In this document: positions 28,156 to 37,274 of the stretch, one piece after another
Position numbering within the stretch: position 1 is the stretch's first letter
Layout of the letters: every line of letters begins with the position of its first letter
Assembly (NCBI GenBank): GCA_011525295.1
Contig: WTGV01000036.1
Location: 1 to 64,000, forward strand
Origin: Pseudomonadales bacterium
Lineage (GTDB): Bacteria; Pseudomonadota; Gammaproteobacteria; Pseudomonadales; Azotimanducaceae
Direction of reading: 5' to 3'
DNA length: 64,000 bases
Notes under the pieces: generated by a model
Database searches by the model: none
What the model saw: only the letters and a program-made list of their open reading frames with translations
What the model was told of the DNA's origin: nothing
Program-made: the position numbers and the translations under genes

Positions 28156-28698
28156 TTAAGATGATGGTTGAATTGAGGTGATCCAAACACCGCGCCAAAC
28201 CCAAATCCACGTTCCAATAGCCGTTGGGAGTAACACGATCCATGATATCCAGTAGTACGTGTTAACGAAGTTGTCCACTCCTGAAAAAACAAAGAATACC
28301 GCGAGCGAGGTAACCGTACAAATCAATGCTGTTAGTAACGGAAGCGCTATCATCCTAAAACCTAATCGCACATGCAGAGCGAATATTCCGTCAGTCGAAC
28401 TTGGTAATTCACCCATCTTGAGTAATGCTCGAACCATAAAGACTACTAACGCTACGAAACCTGCAGTACAGTTCAAGAGGGTACAAGCTTCCACTCTCGA
28501 CTCCAAGGGATCTTGTAACCATTGGCCAAAAAACCATGTAGCGTCGTATCCAAAGACAGAAAAAAGAGCTTGGATGAGAAGTTTGGTAACGAAAAGTACC
28601 AAGACTCCAATCGGAAATATCACAATAAAGAGAACTGCAAGATGAATCAAAAGGCAGTACATAGCGTCCGCGGTACCGAGTTCTTTGATTTGTGTCAT
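28156..28698 (-). CDS. Multi-pass membrane protein, second of two tandem paralogues
   Basis: A 180-residue membrane protein with about four helices (near 14-42, 72-95, 112-135 and 148-166), closely similar to the gene at 27297-27911 but without the acidic C-terminal tail. It ends shortly after the shared WITSI motif. Family and function are not recognised. An 8-bp hairpin (ATTCGGTA at 28046-28053, TACCGAAT at 28067-28074) lies about 80 bp downstream and has a related copy at the 3' end of the other paralogue. Confidence 0.7.
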   Translation of the reverse strand: MTQIKELGTADAMYCLLIHLAVLFIVIFPIGVLVLFVTKLLIQALFSVFGYDATWFFGQWLQDPLESRVEACTLLNCTAGFVALVVFMVRALLKMGELPSSTDGIFALHVRLGFRMIALPLLTALICTVTSLAVFFVFSGVDNFVNTYYWISWIVLLPTAIGTWIWVWRGVWITSIQPSS

Positions 28699-28750
28699 CG
28701 CTTCTAACCCCGCAAATTAACTACAAATGTCATATTAAGGAAAAGGCCAA

Positions 28751-29221
28751 CTAAAAGACAAGCAAAAAGAGATTTTCAGCTACACAACAAGGTTTGGGCA
28801 TACCCTCTGCTTCCACCGATACTTCAACCATGATCTCAAGCATGCCTTTTTTGAACTCAACACGTTTGAGTGTTGAGTGTGCTCTGATTCGAGTTCCAAC
28901 CAAGACTGGAGCTGGAAATCGAACTCGATCAAATCCATAATTCAACATGTGTTTCATGCCTTCAACACGGTAAATAGATAACTGTTGTTCGCGAGGAAGT
29001 TGATTCATGATCGACAGTGTTAAGTCTCCATGCGCAATAGTCGTACCGAAGGGACCAGCTCTCGCTTGCTCTGGATTAACATGAATCCACTGATCATCCA
29101 ATGTTGCTTCGGCGAAGATATTTATTCGTTCTTGGGTGATCTCAAACCAATCCGACGGGGACTCACTCTGTCCAATTTTTTGTGTGAGAATTTCATACGC
29201 GTTTTGTATCTGTTCGTTCAT
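28751..29221 (-). CDS. MaoC-like hotdog-fold hydratase
   Basis: A 156-residue single hotdog-domain protein of the MaoC / (R)-specific enoyl-CoA hydratase family. The hydratase motif with catalytic D42 and H47 is visible in FAEATLDDQWIHVNPEQA, followed by GPFGTTIAHGDLTLS. It probably hydrates an enoyl-CoA or a related thioester in fatty acid or short-chain acyl metabolism; the substrate cannot be predicted. ATG 29221 gives the family N terminus; a longer frame to 29284 lacks similarity. No functional neighbours help. Confidence 0.87.
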   Translation of the reverse strand: MNEQIQNAYEILTQKIGQSESPSDWFEITQERINIFAEATLDDQWIHVNPEQARAGPFGTTIAHGDLTLSIMNQLPREQQLSIYRVEGMKHMLNYGFDRVRFPAPVLVGTRIRAHSTLKRVEFKKGMLEIMVEVSVEAEGMPKPCCVAENLFLLVF

Positions 29222-29507
29222 GCTTACCTCAGAAATGGTGTTTTCGCGGTTCCACAAAATTGTAGCGAACCATATAGGTTCCAAAGTTGCATCATAGATT
29301 TAGGACAACACAATCTCAAGAATGAATTTGACCGGTTTTCGACATTCAGAGAAACTTTGGAGTATGGGTGGTGGTCATATCTGTAACAGTGTCATGGGGT
29401 TGAACTGACTGTTGCTGTTTCTCAAGCTACACATTCTCATACTGAATAGCTCATGACCCACGCGAACAAAATTACAATTATCACACTAGCAAAAAGAAAA
29501 AGTAATC

Positions 29508-30332
29508 ATGAGAAAGGGAGATCTCAGGTCACTGATGAGCCGAAAAGACGATAGTGCTGACGAACGAAGCACCCTGGATCGAGTGCGAACGAATGTCAAA
29601 AATCTTATCGACTCCGTCACCGGTTGGTTCGGCAAGCTCAAACATTCCAATAGAGCAGTTCGCGCGCTCATAGCCGATCCCGACGACACTAAAAAAGTGT
29701 TTGAGGTCATGGCTACGATGCGAGGTAAGTCCCTAGTTCGAATCTTCAAAAAGTTTAAGGTTTCTAAAACAGGTGAGAACATCTTGCGGCAACGGATCGA
29801 ACTATTGGATGCCCTTAACGATCACACCAATCTCATGAGTATGGATCCCGACTCTTTTGGGCAAGTGTATCTAAGTTTCTTAGAGGAAGCAAAGCTTGAA
29901 TCTGGTGGGTTAGTCTATGCCAGCGAAGATTACTATCAAAATGTGCAAGATCCAGAATTGTTGCTTTTTATGAGAAGAAATCGAGACAGTCATGACCTTT
30001 GGCACACTCTTACTCAATATGGCCGAGACACGTTAGGCGAAACGTGTCTACTTGCATTCACTTACGCACAAACGAAAAATCCTGGAATCCGCCTGATATT
30101 GTTGCTAGGTAGCTTTCGCCTCTATCGCGAATATGGACACGGTACTTTTGCAGCCCTATGGCGCGCCTATGGAGACGGAAAGCGTGCAAGTTGGTTGCTA
30201 GCGCAACCGTATGAAGAAATGCTACCCTTGAACATTGAGCAAGTTCGCGTCATGCTGTCAATTCCTGATCCGAACGCATATCGCGTGGTACTCGCCCGGC
30301 AAAACACACCTAAAAAACGCTTAGCAACCTAG
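29508..30332 (+). CDS. Coq4-like ubiquinone biosynthesis protein
   Basis: A 274-residue Coq4-family protein. The defining motif HDxxH-x11-E is present: H162, D163, H166 and E178 (HDLWHTLTQYGRDTLGE). In mitochondria COQ4 is needed for ubiquinone synthesis and binds zinc; many Proteobacteria carry a homologue. The region before the motif (ASEDYYQNVQDPELLLFMRRN) is also family-like. It may act at the membrane in quinone metabolism. It stands alone between divergent and convergent genes. Family assignment is strong, the exact step uncertain. Confidence 0.85.
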   Translation: MRKGDLRSLMSRKDDSADERSTLDRVRTNVKNLIDSVTGWFGKLKHSNRAVRALIADPDDTKKVFEVMATMRGKSLVRIFKKFKVSKTGENILRQRIELLDALNDHTNLMSMDPDSFGQVYLSFLEEAKLESGGLVYASEDYYQNVQDPELLLFMRRNRDSHDLWHTLTQYGRDTLGETCLLAFTYAQTKNPGIRLILLLGSFRLYREYGHGTFAALWRAYGDGKRASWLLAQPYEEMLPLNIEQVRVMLSIPDPNAYRVVLARQNTPKKRLAT

Positions 30333-30375
30333 TCTCATAGATGCCGTTTATCTGCTCAACTGGTCTAGAGATTAG

Positions 30376-31647
30376 TTATGCATTCGCGTTCAAAGTGAAG
30401 ATAATCACCATCGTTAGCACGCTGATAAGGAGTACTACCCCATACACAATCGTCAAGACTACAAACTTTAAAAGAGAAATAAAGTGTCCGGATCCATAGA
30501 AATTCTTGAACGATAGATAAACATGTACGACGATGAACAACTGAAGAATGAGTGTCGTTACGAGACCAGCGACCGGTATGCTCGTTAGCAACAGTGATAG
30601 TAATATGCTAACTGTCAGTGTGATGAATGCCAAGGCATGAATATGCATCGCAAAAATTAACTGAAAGACTACTCGAATTCCTTTCCCCAGATTTAGCAGA
30701 CTCAACACTGACACAAAAATAGGAAGCAACACGAACATCATCAACGGTAAGCTCTCTGCCATTTCTTCGACGAAGTCCTTCCCGTTGTAAGCCGCGGCAA
30801 TTTCCAAGCGTAATAATTTAATTTCCCAAGCGGGAATATTTGCAAATTCAGAATCAACATGTTCCTTATAGCGATCTGAAAGTACGAGCTTCGTTGCATT
30901 TAACAATTGCCCGTGTTCTCTACTCTTCACGATTTCCTTTCCCATTTCCAGTGTTACCGAGTCGTTTTGGAAGAGTTCGTGCAATACTCGTAAACGTTTA
31001 TGAGCTTCTTCAGCGCTTTGAATTTCTTCAATCAATCCCCAATCGCTAACTCCCCGCGATACGAGGTCTTGTAGGTAGTCTGTTATCTCGAAAATCCGTT
31101 CACTCCAAGGATCGCTCTCAAGAGTCACAATCCTACCCTTTAATACATTTTTCGCACTTTCAAACGCACCCTCTTGAGCTCGAACTAAACTTCTGATCGA
31201 AGTTAGGTATTCGTCAATCTCTTCTTGTGAACGATGTGGGGTCTCTTCGAGCATCTGTGAGCTCTCCACCTGCGTTGTTTCAGCCCTATCTACCAATCTG
31301 TCCGTGGCAAGCTGGACATTCTGACTTCGAGATGTAATCGCGACGAGAAAAAAGAAAACCAAACTGCTGAACAAGTACAACCGAATCGGAGTTACATAAC
31401 TCGCTCGCTTGTTATCCCGAAACTGTATCGACAATTTCCCCGGACGAAAGAATAGCGTCGACAGCGTCGTGAATACGCGAGAATCGACATCAAACATCTC
31501 TTTAAAGAAATCGCCGATGACTTTGAAAACAGAACGGTTGTAATGGGTGTCTTTCTGTCCACACACCCAGCAAAACGTACCCAGCAGTTCTTCACCGCAG
31601 TTGTCACACTTTGTGTCTTTATTTGGGTGCTGTTCTAGTGTCGTCAT
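30376..31647 (-). CDS. DUF3667 membrane protein with N-terminal zinc ribbon
   Basis: A 423-residue membrane protein. A CxxC...CxxC zinc ribbon (CDNCGEELLGTFCWVCGQK, residues ~14-32) is followed by the DUF3667 core (FDVDSRVFTTLSTLFFRPG, then YVTPIRLYLFSSLVFFFLV, a membrane helix near 100), a long charged, probably extracytoplasmic helical insert of about 180 residues, and a C-terminal block of about four helices (~300-420). The family is frequent in Gammaproteobacteria and Bacteroidetes; its function is unknown. Confidence 0.82.
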   Translation of the reverse strand: MTTLEQHPNKDTKCDNCGEELLGTFCWVCGQKDTHYNRSVFKVIGDFFKEMFDVDSRVFTTLSTLFFRPGKLSIQFRDNKRASYVTPIRLYLFSSLVFFFLVAITSRSQNVQLATDRLVDRAETTQVESSQMLEETPHRSQEEIDEYLTSIRSLVRAQEGAFESAKNVLKGRIVTLESDPWSERIFEITDYLQDLVSRGVSDWGLIEEIQSAEEAHKRLRVLHELFQNDSVTLEMGKEIVKSREHGQLLNATKLVLSDRYKEHVDSEFANIPAWEIKLLRLEIAAAYNGKDFVEEMAESLPLMMFVLLPIFVSVLSLLNLGKGIRVVFQLIFAMHIHALAFITLTVSILLSLLLTSIPVAGLVTTLILQLFIVVHVYLSFKNFYGSGHFISLLKFVVLTIVYGVVLLISVLTMVIIFTLNANA

Positions 31648-31814
31648 AAACCAAAGGAAAATTTGGGTCGAAAGTTTGATTTGCAGGAACTTGTCCGATG
31701 TTCCCGCACCATGTTCTATACCATTTTAGGTTGGATGCAGGTCTCTGCATGACAGATATACTCATCTGGATTTCTGCTAATAGTTCAACTATTTCTCGCG
31801 CGAGATATTTTCAA

Positions 31815-33068
31815 CTACAACGCTTGAACTTCACGAATTGTAGTTCGACCCAATTGACGCAACGACGAACTACTGATCATTGAGAGTACTGCAAAAACAC
31901 TGTACACTGCTACGCCGATACCCACTGCCACTAACAAGGAACTCTGATCAGCCACTAAACCCAAGAATAGGCCGCCAAGAGGCACAAGATTAAATCCGAT
32001 CGTGTTTATCCCCATGACTCTACCCCGTAGATGATGCGGCACCGCTAGTTGCATCGTAGTCATGGCGTTAATTAGAAAGAAAGAAGCCAGTAGCGCGCCA
32101 ACGACAGCACAAGTAAAAGCTAAGTAAAACAGTTGGTTACTTGCAGCGAACGCAAACGCAAAAGTAGCGGCTGCAGAAGTAATCCCACCACCGAGCATTA
32201 CGTAGCCGAGTCTCCGATTTCGGCGCACGCTACCGACGATTAATGTTCCAATCACCGAACCCAATCCACCTGCCGCTAGTAATAACCCAAATTCGCGTTC
32301 GCCTTGTCCAAGTAGTGCCGTAAATCTCGACATTTGTTGGACATAGGATTGTACAAAGAACATTCCCAAAAAAGTCAGTAGCGTCAACCATCTAAACATG
32401 GGATGATGGAGAATAAATCGCACGCCATCGCGTAATTCTTGCAACGCTGAAGTATTGGTTGATGGCTCACTATCATGCATCGGTATGGTGAGCAAGACAA
32501 AAAACATGACCAAGAAACCGAGCGTACAAATCAAGAAAACGACACTTGTACCAGCGATCCAAAGAATCAATCCGCCAAGTGCTGGTGCAAGCATACGATT
32601 TGACTGCCATACAAATGCGTTGAGCGACACAGCGCTTAAATAGGACTGTCGACGTACCAATGATGGATAAATCGAAGCCCGAACCGGCCAATCAATACCC
32701 GTAATGAAAGAAAACGCTGCGGCAATGGCGTAGACGTGCCATACCCGAACTATGTCGGTGACGTCAAGAATCGTTAGCAGACCCACCAAAACTGTATTAC
32801 ACAGACTTGTACACAATAGGAGAGTTCGTTTATTCAATCGATCTGCGATTACTCCTCCTACGAGATTCATGACGATACCAGGTACAGCCATCATCGCACC
32901 GAGTACACCAAGATTGATTTCTGAACCAGTCATCTCTTCAATGAGCCATAGTTGGCCTACATACAGTAAATTGGATGCAGAAACAGACGCGAACGAACCA
33001 TACCAATACCGTCGAAATGAAGGATAGAGCAACGCGGGAAATCGTCTAAGAAATCTAGGGGGTGTCAT
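31815..33068 (-). CDS. Major facilitator superfamily transporter
   Basis: A 417-residue MFS protein with about twelve membrane helices. The A-like motif between helices 2 and 3 appears as GGVIADRLNKRTLLL, and LLVGxxxG-like segments occur in the C-terminal half (GSVIGTLIVGSVRRNRRLGY). It is of the enterobactin exporter/EntS-like (MFS_3) type by overall appearance. The substrate cannot be deduced, and no adjacent biosynthetic genes help. It is divergent from the alpha/beta hydrolase gene. Confidence 0.85.
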   Translation of the reverse strand: MTPPRFLRRFPALLYPSFRRYWYGSFASVSASNLLYVGQLWLIEEMTGSEINLGVLGAMMAVPGIVMNLVGGVIADRLNKRTLLLCTSLCNTVLVGLLTILDVTDIVRVWHVYAIAAAFSFITGIDWPVRASIYPSLVRRQSYLSAVSLNAFVWQSNRMLAPALGGLILWIAGTSVVFLICTLGFLVMFFVLLTIPMHDSEPSTNTSALQELRDGVRFILHHPMFRWLTLLTFLGMFFVQSYVQQMSRFTALLGQGEREFGLLLAAGGLGSVIGTLIVGSVRRNRRLGYVMLGGGITSAAATFAFAFAASNQLFYLAFTCAVVGALLASFFLINAMTTMQLAVPHHLRGRVMGINTIGFNLVPLGGLFLGLVADQSSLLVAVGIGVAVYSVFAVLSMISSSSLRQLGRTTIREVQAL

Positions 33069-33259
33069 AGGAAGTAGCCTAGTACGACCTCACAAGAGAC
33101 TGATTCAACGACTAGGACACGACAATCGTTTCGATGACCGTGGTTTGGTCGTCGACAGAGTAGCGCGAAGTGTAAAACAGCTGTCATTGGTGAATTTAGC
33201 GTGGCTAAAATTGCTCTACATCGGTGGTTCAAACACCCATTGGATTTAAAAGCAAATTT

Positions 33260-34147
33260 ATGAAGAAGATCGGTCCGAGCAGGAGTCTACTACAAATCCG
33301 ATGGCTTATCGTACCGATTCTTAGCATTCTAAGTATCCATACTCAGGCAGAACCAGAACCAGAACCTGCTACTGAAGACTTCCCATGGTTGCATACGTTA
33401 GAGGTGGGTGAATGGCCGACAACGTTTAAAACCAACGATGACGTAGTCCGAACCGGAAAGCCGTTTCGTCAGATACCGTTTGGGCTCCATTCCCTTGAAG
33501 AAGACCAGGAAGCAAACCCAACAGTACTCATTGGGGTCCACGGATTTAAAGCTCGCGGGTTTGAGTGGGTCTACCCTCTCTTAGTCATGGACGATGACTC
33601 AATACACACCCACTACTTTCGCTGGGACTTTTTGGAAAAGAACTCCAGAGCGAGAAGGATGTTACTAGAAGATCTGTCAGATATGATTGAGCAACGAACT
33701 GCGCCTCTCGAACGGATCATAATTGTGGCCCACAGTTGTGGTGGAGTAATGGTAACTGCAGCTATCAACGATTTGCCGAATGATGTAAATTTTGATATTC
33801 ATACGGTCGCGTCTCCGTTGAACGGTTTGGGTTTGTTTACCGTGTGTAGACCTAATTTACCTGAAACATTGCCAGACAACATAACTTTGACGCAATGGCG
33901 TACTTCAAAAGACAAGGATAGTGTGTTTTGGTGGTTTCCAACGGATCCCCAAAAAATAACTCTGGATTATGGTCTGACGGTCCAACTACCCAAGAAATAC
34001 CATGGTATTCGATTAGGTCACGTACGTTCCTTGAGCTGGGTTGCCGAACGCATCTTTTCCGAAGATCCGCTTAACGAAAGTTTCTCGCCTGAACAATTTT
34101 TTGAGAATGAGATTTCCGAGTCGCCATCGTCGCCAGCTTCTGACTAA
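33260..34147 (+). CDS. Secreted alpha/beta hydrolase
   Basis: A 295-residue exported alpha/beta hydrolase. After a signal peptide (about residues 1-32, ending SIHTQA) and a Glu-Pro repeat, the fold is marked by the oxyanion-side VLIGVHGFKARGFEW and the nucleophile elbow VAHSCGGVMV with the catalytic serine in A-H-S-C-G. A lipase- or esterase-like activity on an unknown substrate is likely. ATG 33260 is preferred over an in-frame TTG at 33224. The last 77 bp overlap the 3' end of dnaE2 on the other strand; the overlapping part encodes an acidic Ser/Glu/Pro tail that is probably dispensable. Confidence 0.78.
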   Translation: MKKIGPSRSLLQIRWLIVPILSILSIHTQAEPEPEPATEDFPWLHTLEVGEWPTTFKTNDDVVRTGKPFRQIPFGLHSLEEDQEANPTVLIGVHGFKARGFEWVYPLLVMDDDSIHTHYFRWDFLEKNSRARRMLLEDLSDMIEQRTAPLERIIIVAHSCGGVMVTAAINDLPNDVNFDIHTVASPLNGLGLFTVCRPNLPETLPDNITLTQWRTSKDKDSVFWWFPTDPQKITLDYGLTVQLPKKYHGIRLGHVRSLSWVAERIFSEDPLNESFSPEQFFENEISESPSSPASD

Positions 34148-37100
34148 AGTCTGCGACTTGACCAGCCACAACATGAATAACTTCGCCTTCTCGCTCGACG
34201 ATCCCCTTGATGCGGACTAATTGTCCTTGCAATATTTCCGCACGATAGCTGTCCAGTACTGCTTTCCAAACTACGATATTACTGTTCCCCGTTTCGTCTT
34301 CTAACAAGAGAAAAACGACCCCAACGCTCGAACTTGGCCGTTGTCTACACGTGATAAGGCCTGCGAGTTGTACTAAGCGACCGGGCCTCACAGAAGGCAA
34401 GTCTGCTGCGGTAATACACCGCCTGAATTCTTGATCACCCCGTAACAATTTCATTGGATGATCGCCTAAAGTGAGTCCGAGATAATTGAAATCCGACATC
34501 ATACTTTCCCCGAGGGAAGGTTCCGGCATTTTGACCTCAGTGTGATACGGTTTTGTCGTCTCTACAGTCTGCCATAAGACAGGTGGTTGCGCAATCCCTG
34601 CCGCATCCCAATGTGCTTGAAATCGATTCCCTGAAATACTCTTAAGTGCGCCAGCACGCGCTAGCGTAGTAAGCATCGCGGTAGTGAGTTCTGCTCTCCG
34701 AGCTAAATCATCGATATCTTGATAAGGCTGGTTTGCTTCAATGCGCAAACCAATATCTTCTCCTAACTCTTTAATTTGTCGCAGTCCCACACGCATAGCT
34801 CCTTGTGGTCGATCATAGGCCGGCAACGCTTTATCACACGGCTCTAAACGATAATCCCAGCCACTGTATTGAACATCGGCTGTGCGCACTTCTAAATCAT
34901 GTCTAGTTGCATCTTGAATAATTTGAGACGGCGAATAGAAACCCATGGGCAAACTGTTCAATAAGCCGCAATAGAACGCAGCCGGCTCATAGCATTTCAA
35001 CCAAGCTGAAATATAAACCAAAAGTGCGAAACTAGACGCATGAGATTCTGGAAATCCGTACTCTCCAAAGCCCTTGATTTGTTCAAATATGCGATCAGCA
35101 AATTCTCGTGGATGTCCGCGTTGGAGCATCCCATCAATGAGTTTTTGTTGAAACTTTTCCAGACCACCGCGACGCTGCCATGCAGCCATCGCACGTCGTA
35201 GCTGGTCTGCTTCACCGGCCGTGAAACCCGCCGCGACCATGGCTAATTCAATAACTTGCTCCTGAAAGATAGGAATACCCAAAGTGCGTTCCAATACTTT
35301 GCGGACGGCGTCATTGGAGTAAGTGACTTCTTCCTGTTGTTGCCGACGACGAAGATAAGGATGCACCATGTTGCCCTGAATAGGACCAGGACGCACGATC
35401 GCAACTTCAATCACTAAATCGTAAAAACACACCGGCTTGAGTCTCGGTAGCATCGACATCTGCGCTCTCGACTCCACTTGAAAAACTCCCAAACTATCGG
35501 CTCGGTGGAGCATTTCATAAGTCTTTGCGTCTTCTGGAGAGATATCACTCACCGTCAATTGTTGGGACCCACGAAAACCGCGAAATTCATTGATTAACGT
35601 GAGAGTTTTGCGTATCGCGGTCAACATACCTAAGCCTAGAACATCGACTTTCAGTAAGTGCATCGCTTCCAAATCTTCCTTATCCCACTGAATCACAGTT
35701 CTATCAGGCATCACCGCGTTCTCTACCGGTACCAACTCAGACAATGGACCGCGTGAGATTACAAAACCTCCCACATGTTGCGATAAGTGGCGTGGAAAGC
35801 CAATGATTTCATTGACTAACGCGATAAAGAGTTGCATGGTTCGCGCTTGGGGATCCATGCCAAATTTCTGAAGTCTTTCATTAATTTCTTCTTGTTTGTC
35901 CCACCAGGACATGGATTTAGCTAATAAATCAACAGTACCTAAATCTAGGCCAAGTGCTTTCCCCACATCGCGTATGGCACTACGCGGCCGATACGTGATT
36001 AACGTTGCTGCTAGTGCGGCTCGTTCGCGGGTGTACTTTGAATAGATAAATTGAATGACTTCTTCCCGACGTTCATGTTCAAAGTCCACATCAATGTCGG
36101 GAGGTTCGTGGCGTTCCTTCGATACGAATCGTTCAAACAATACATGGATTCGGTCCGGGTCGACTTCAGTGATAAATAAACAATAGCAAATGGCTGAATT
36201 TGCTGCTGATCCCCTACCCTGACAAAGTATGTCGCGCTCACGCGCAAAACGCACAATATCGTGTACCGTTAAAAAATAGTATTCGTACTGTAATTCCGCT
36301 ACGAGCACTAGTTCTTTTTCAATCAATTTTTCAACATCCGCTGGCATCCCTTGCGGCCAACGTTGTTGCACCCCTTCGTAGGTTAGTTGCCGTAAATATT
36401 CAGCCGCAGTCATTCCTGCCGGCACTAATTCTGCGGGATATTCATACCGTAGCGAGTTCAAAGAAAACTCACAAGCTCGGACAATGGTGAGTGATTCTTG
36501 CAACAGTTCTTCAGCATACAATGTCGTCAACGCCTCGTAGGAGCGTAAGTGTCGTTCCGCATTGGAAAAGGTCTTGGTTCCTAATTGACTCACCGGTAGC
36601 CCAAGCCGAATGGCGGTCAACGTATCCTGTAGAGCTTTACGTTCCGGAACATGCATGTGCACATCGTTGCTTGCCACCAGCGGAAGTTCCAATTGCATCG
36701 ACAAAGTGAGCACATTAGCCGTTTTCATTAAATCATCATCGGTTAAAAATAGTTCCAGTGCCAGCCACAAATGCTTCAAATACTGTCGTAATTTTTGTCC
36801 TTGCGCGATTAGTTTTTCTAGAGGTAGAGCTTTAGGTATCCACAATGCAAAACACTCGGACACCGTATCTTCTAAATCATGTAGATGGAGTTCGTACTCA
36901 CCTTTATTTCCACGACGGCGGCCTTTAGTGATAAAAGCAGATAGTTGCGCATAAGCCTTGCGCGTCGGCGCGAGTAATACCAGCTGCACTACCTCTTCAC
37001 CGTTGCCATCCGAGAGATGAAATTCCGCACCGACGATCAGCTTGATTCCTTGCTGCATCGCTGCTACATGCGCTTTGACGATTCCGGAGAGTGAGCACTC

Positions 37101-37274
37101 ATCGGTAATAGCAATAGCTTCATATCCCAGTTCTTTCGCGCGTTTGACTAGTTCTTCCGGATGCGAAGCTCCCTGTAAGAAAGAAAAATTACTCTTGCAA
37201 TGTAGTTCAGCAAAAGGAACTCGAGGCTCGTGCCTAGATTCCTGTTCGGCTTGAACTTTAAGCGAAGTAGCCAT
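34071..37274 (-). CDS. dnaE2: Error-prone DNA polymerase DnaE2 (ImuC)
   Basis: A 1067-residue C-family DNA polymerase of the DnaE2/ImuC type, the catalytic subunit of the SOS translesion mutasome. An N-terminal PHP domain opens with FAELHCKSNFSFLQGASHPE; the palm carries the catalytic PDIDVDF near residue 400 and a second aspartate in LLKVDVLGLGMLTAIRKT; the C-terminal OB-fold and the closing QARNFR match the family end. ATG 37274 overlaps the end of imuB by 17 bp and gives the canonical start; the frame is open to 37442 but that part lies inside imuB. Expressed with imuA and imuB from one damage-inducible promoter. Confidence 0.96.
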   Translation of the reverse strand: MATSLKVQAEQESRHEPRVPFAELHCKSNFSFLQGASHPEELVKRAKELGYEAIAITDECSLSGIVKAHVAAMQQGIKLIVGAEFHLSDGNGEEVVQLVLLAPTRKAYAQLSAFITKGRRRGNKGEYELHLHDLEDTVSECFALWIPKALPLEKLIAQGQKLRQYLKHLWLALELFLTDDDLMKTANVLTLSMQLELPLVASNDVHMHVPERKALQDTLTAIRLGLPVSQLGTKTFSNAERHLRSYEALTTLYAEELLQESLTIVRACEFSLNSLRYEYPAELVPAGMTAAEYLRQLTYEGVQQRWPQGMPADVEKLIEKELVLVAELQYEYYFLTVHDIVRFARERDILCQGRGSAANSAICYCLFITEVDPDRIHVLFERFVSKERHEPPDIDVDFEHERREEVIQFIYSKYTRERAALAATLITYRPRSAIRDVGKALGLDLGTVDLLAKSMSWWDKQEEINERLQKFGMDPQARTMQLFIALVNEIIGFPRHLSQHVGGFVISRGPLSELVPVENAVMPDRTVIQWDKEDLEAMHLLKVDVLGLGMLTAIRKTLTLINEFRGFRGSQQLTVSDISPEDAKTYEMLHRADSLGVFQVESRAQMSMLPRLKPVCFYDLVIEVAIVRPGPIQGNMVHPYLRRRQQQEEVTYSNDAVRKVLERTLGIPIFQEQVIELAMVAAGFTAGEADQLRRAMAAWQRRGGLEKFQQKLIDGMLQRGHPREFADRIFEQIKGFGEYGFPESHASSFALLVYISAWLKCYEPAAFYCGLLNSLPMGFYSPSQIIQDATRHDLEVRTADVQYSGWDYRLEPCDKALPAYDRPQGAMRVGLRQIKELGEDIGLRIEANQPYQDIDDLARRAELTTAMLTTLARAGALKSISGNRFQAHWDAAGIAQPPVLWQTVETTKPYHTEVKMPEPSLGESMMSDFNYLGLTLGDHPMKLLRGDQEFRRCITAADLPSVRPGRLVQLAGLITCRQRPSSSVGVVFLLLEDETGNSNIVVWKAVLDSYRAEILQGQLVRIKGIVEREGEVIHVVAGQVADFSQKLATMATRKSHSQKIVQARNFR

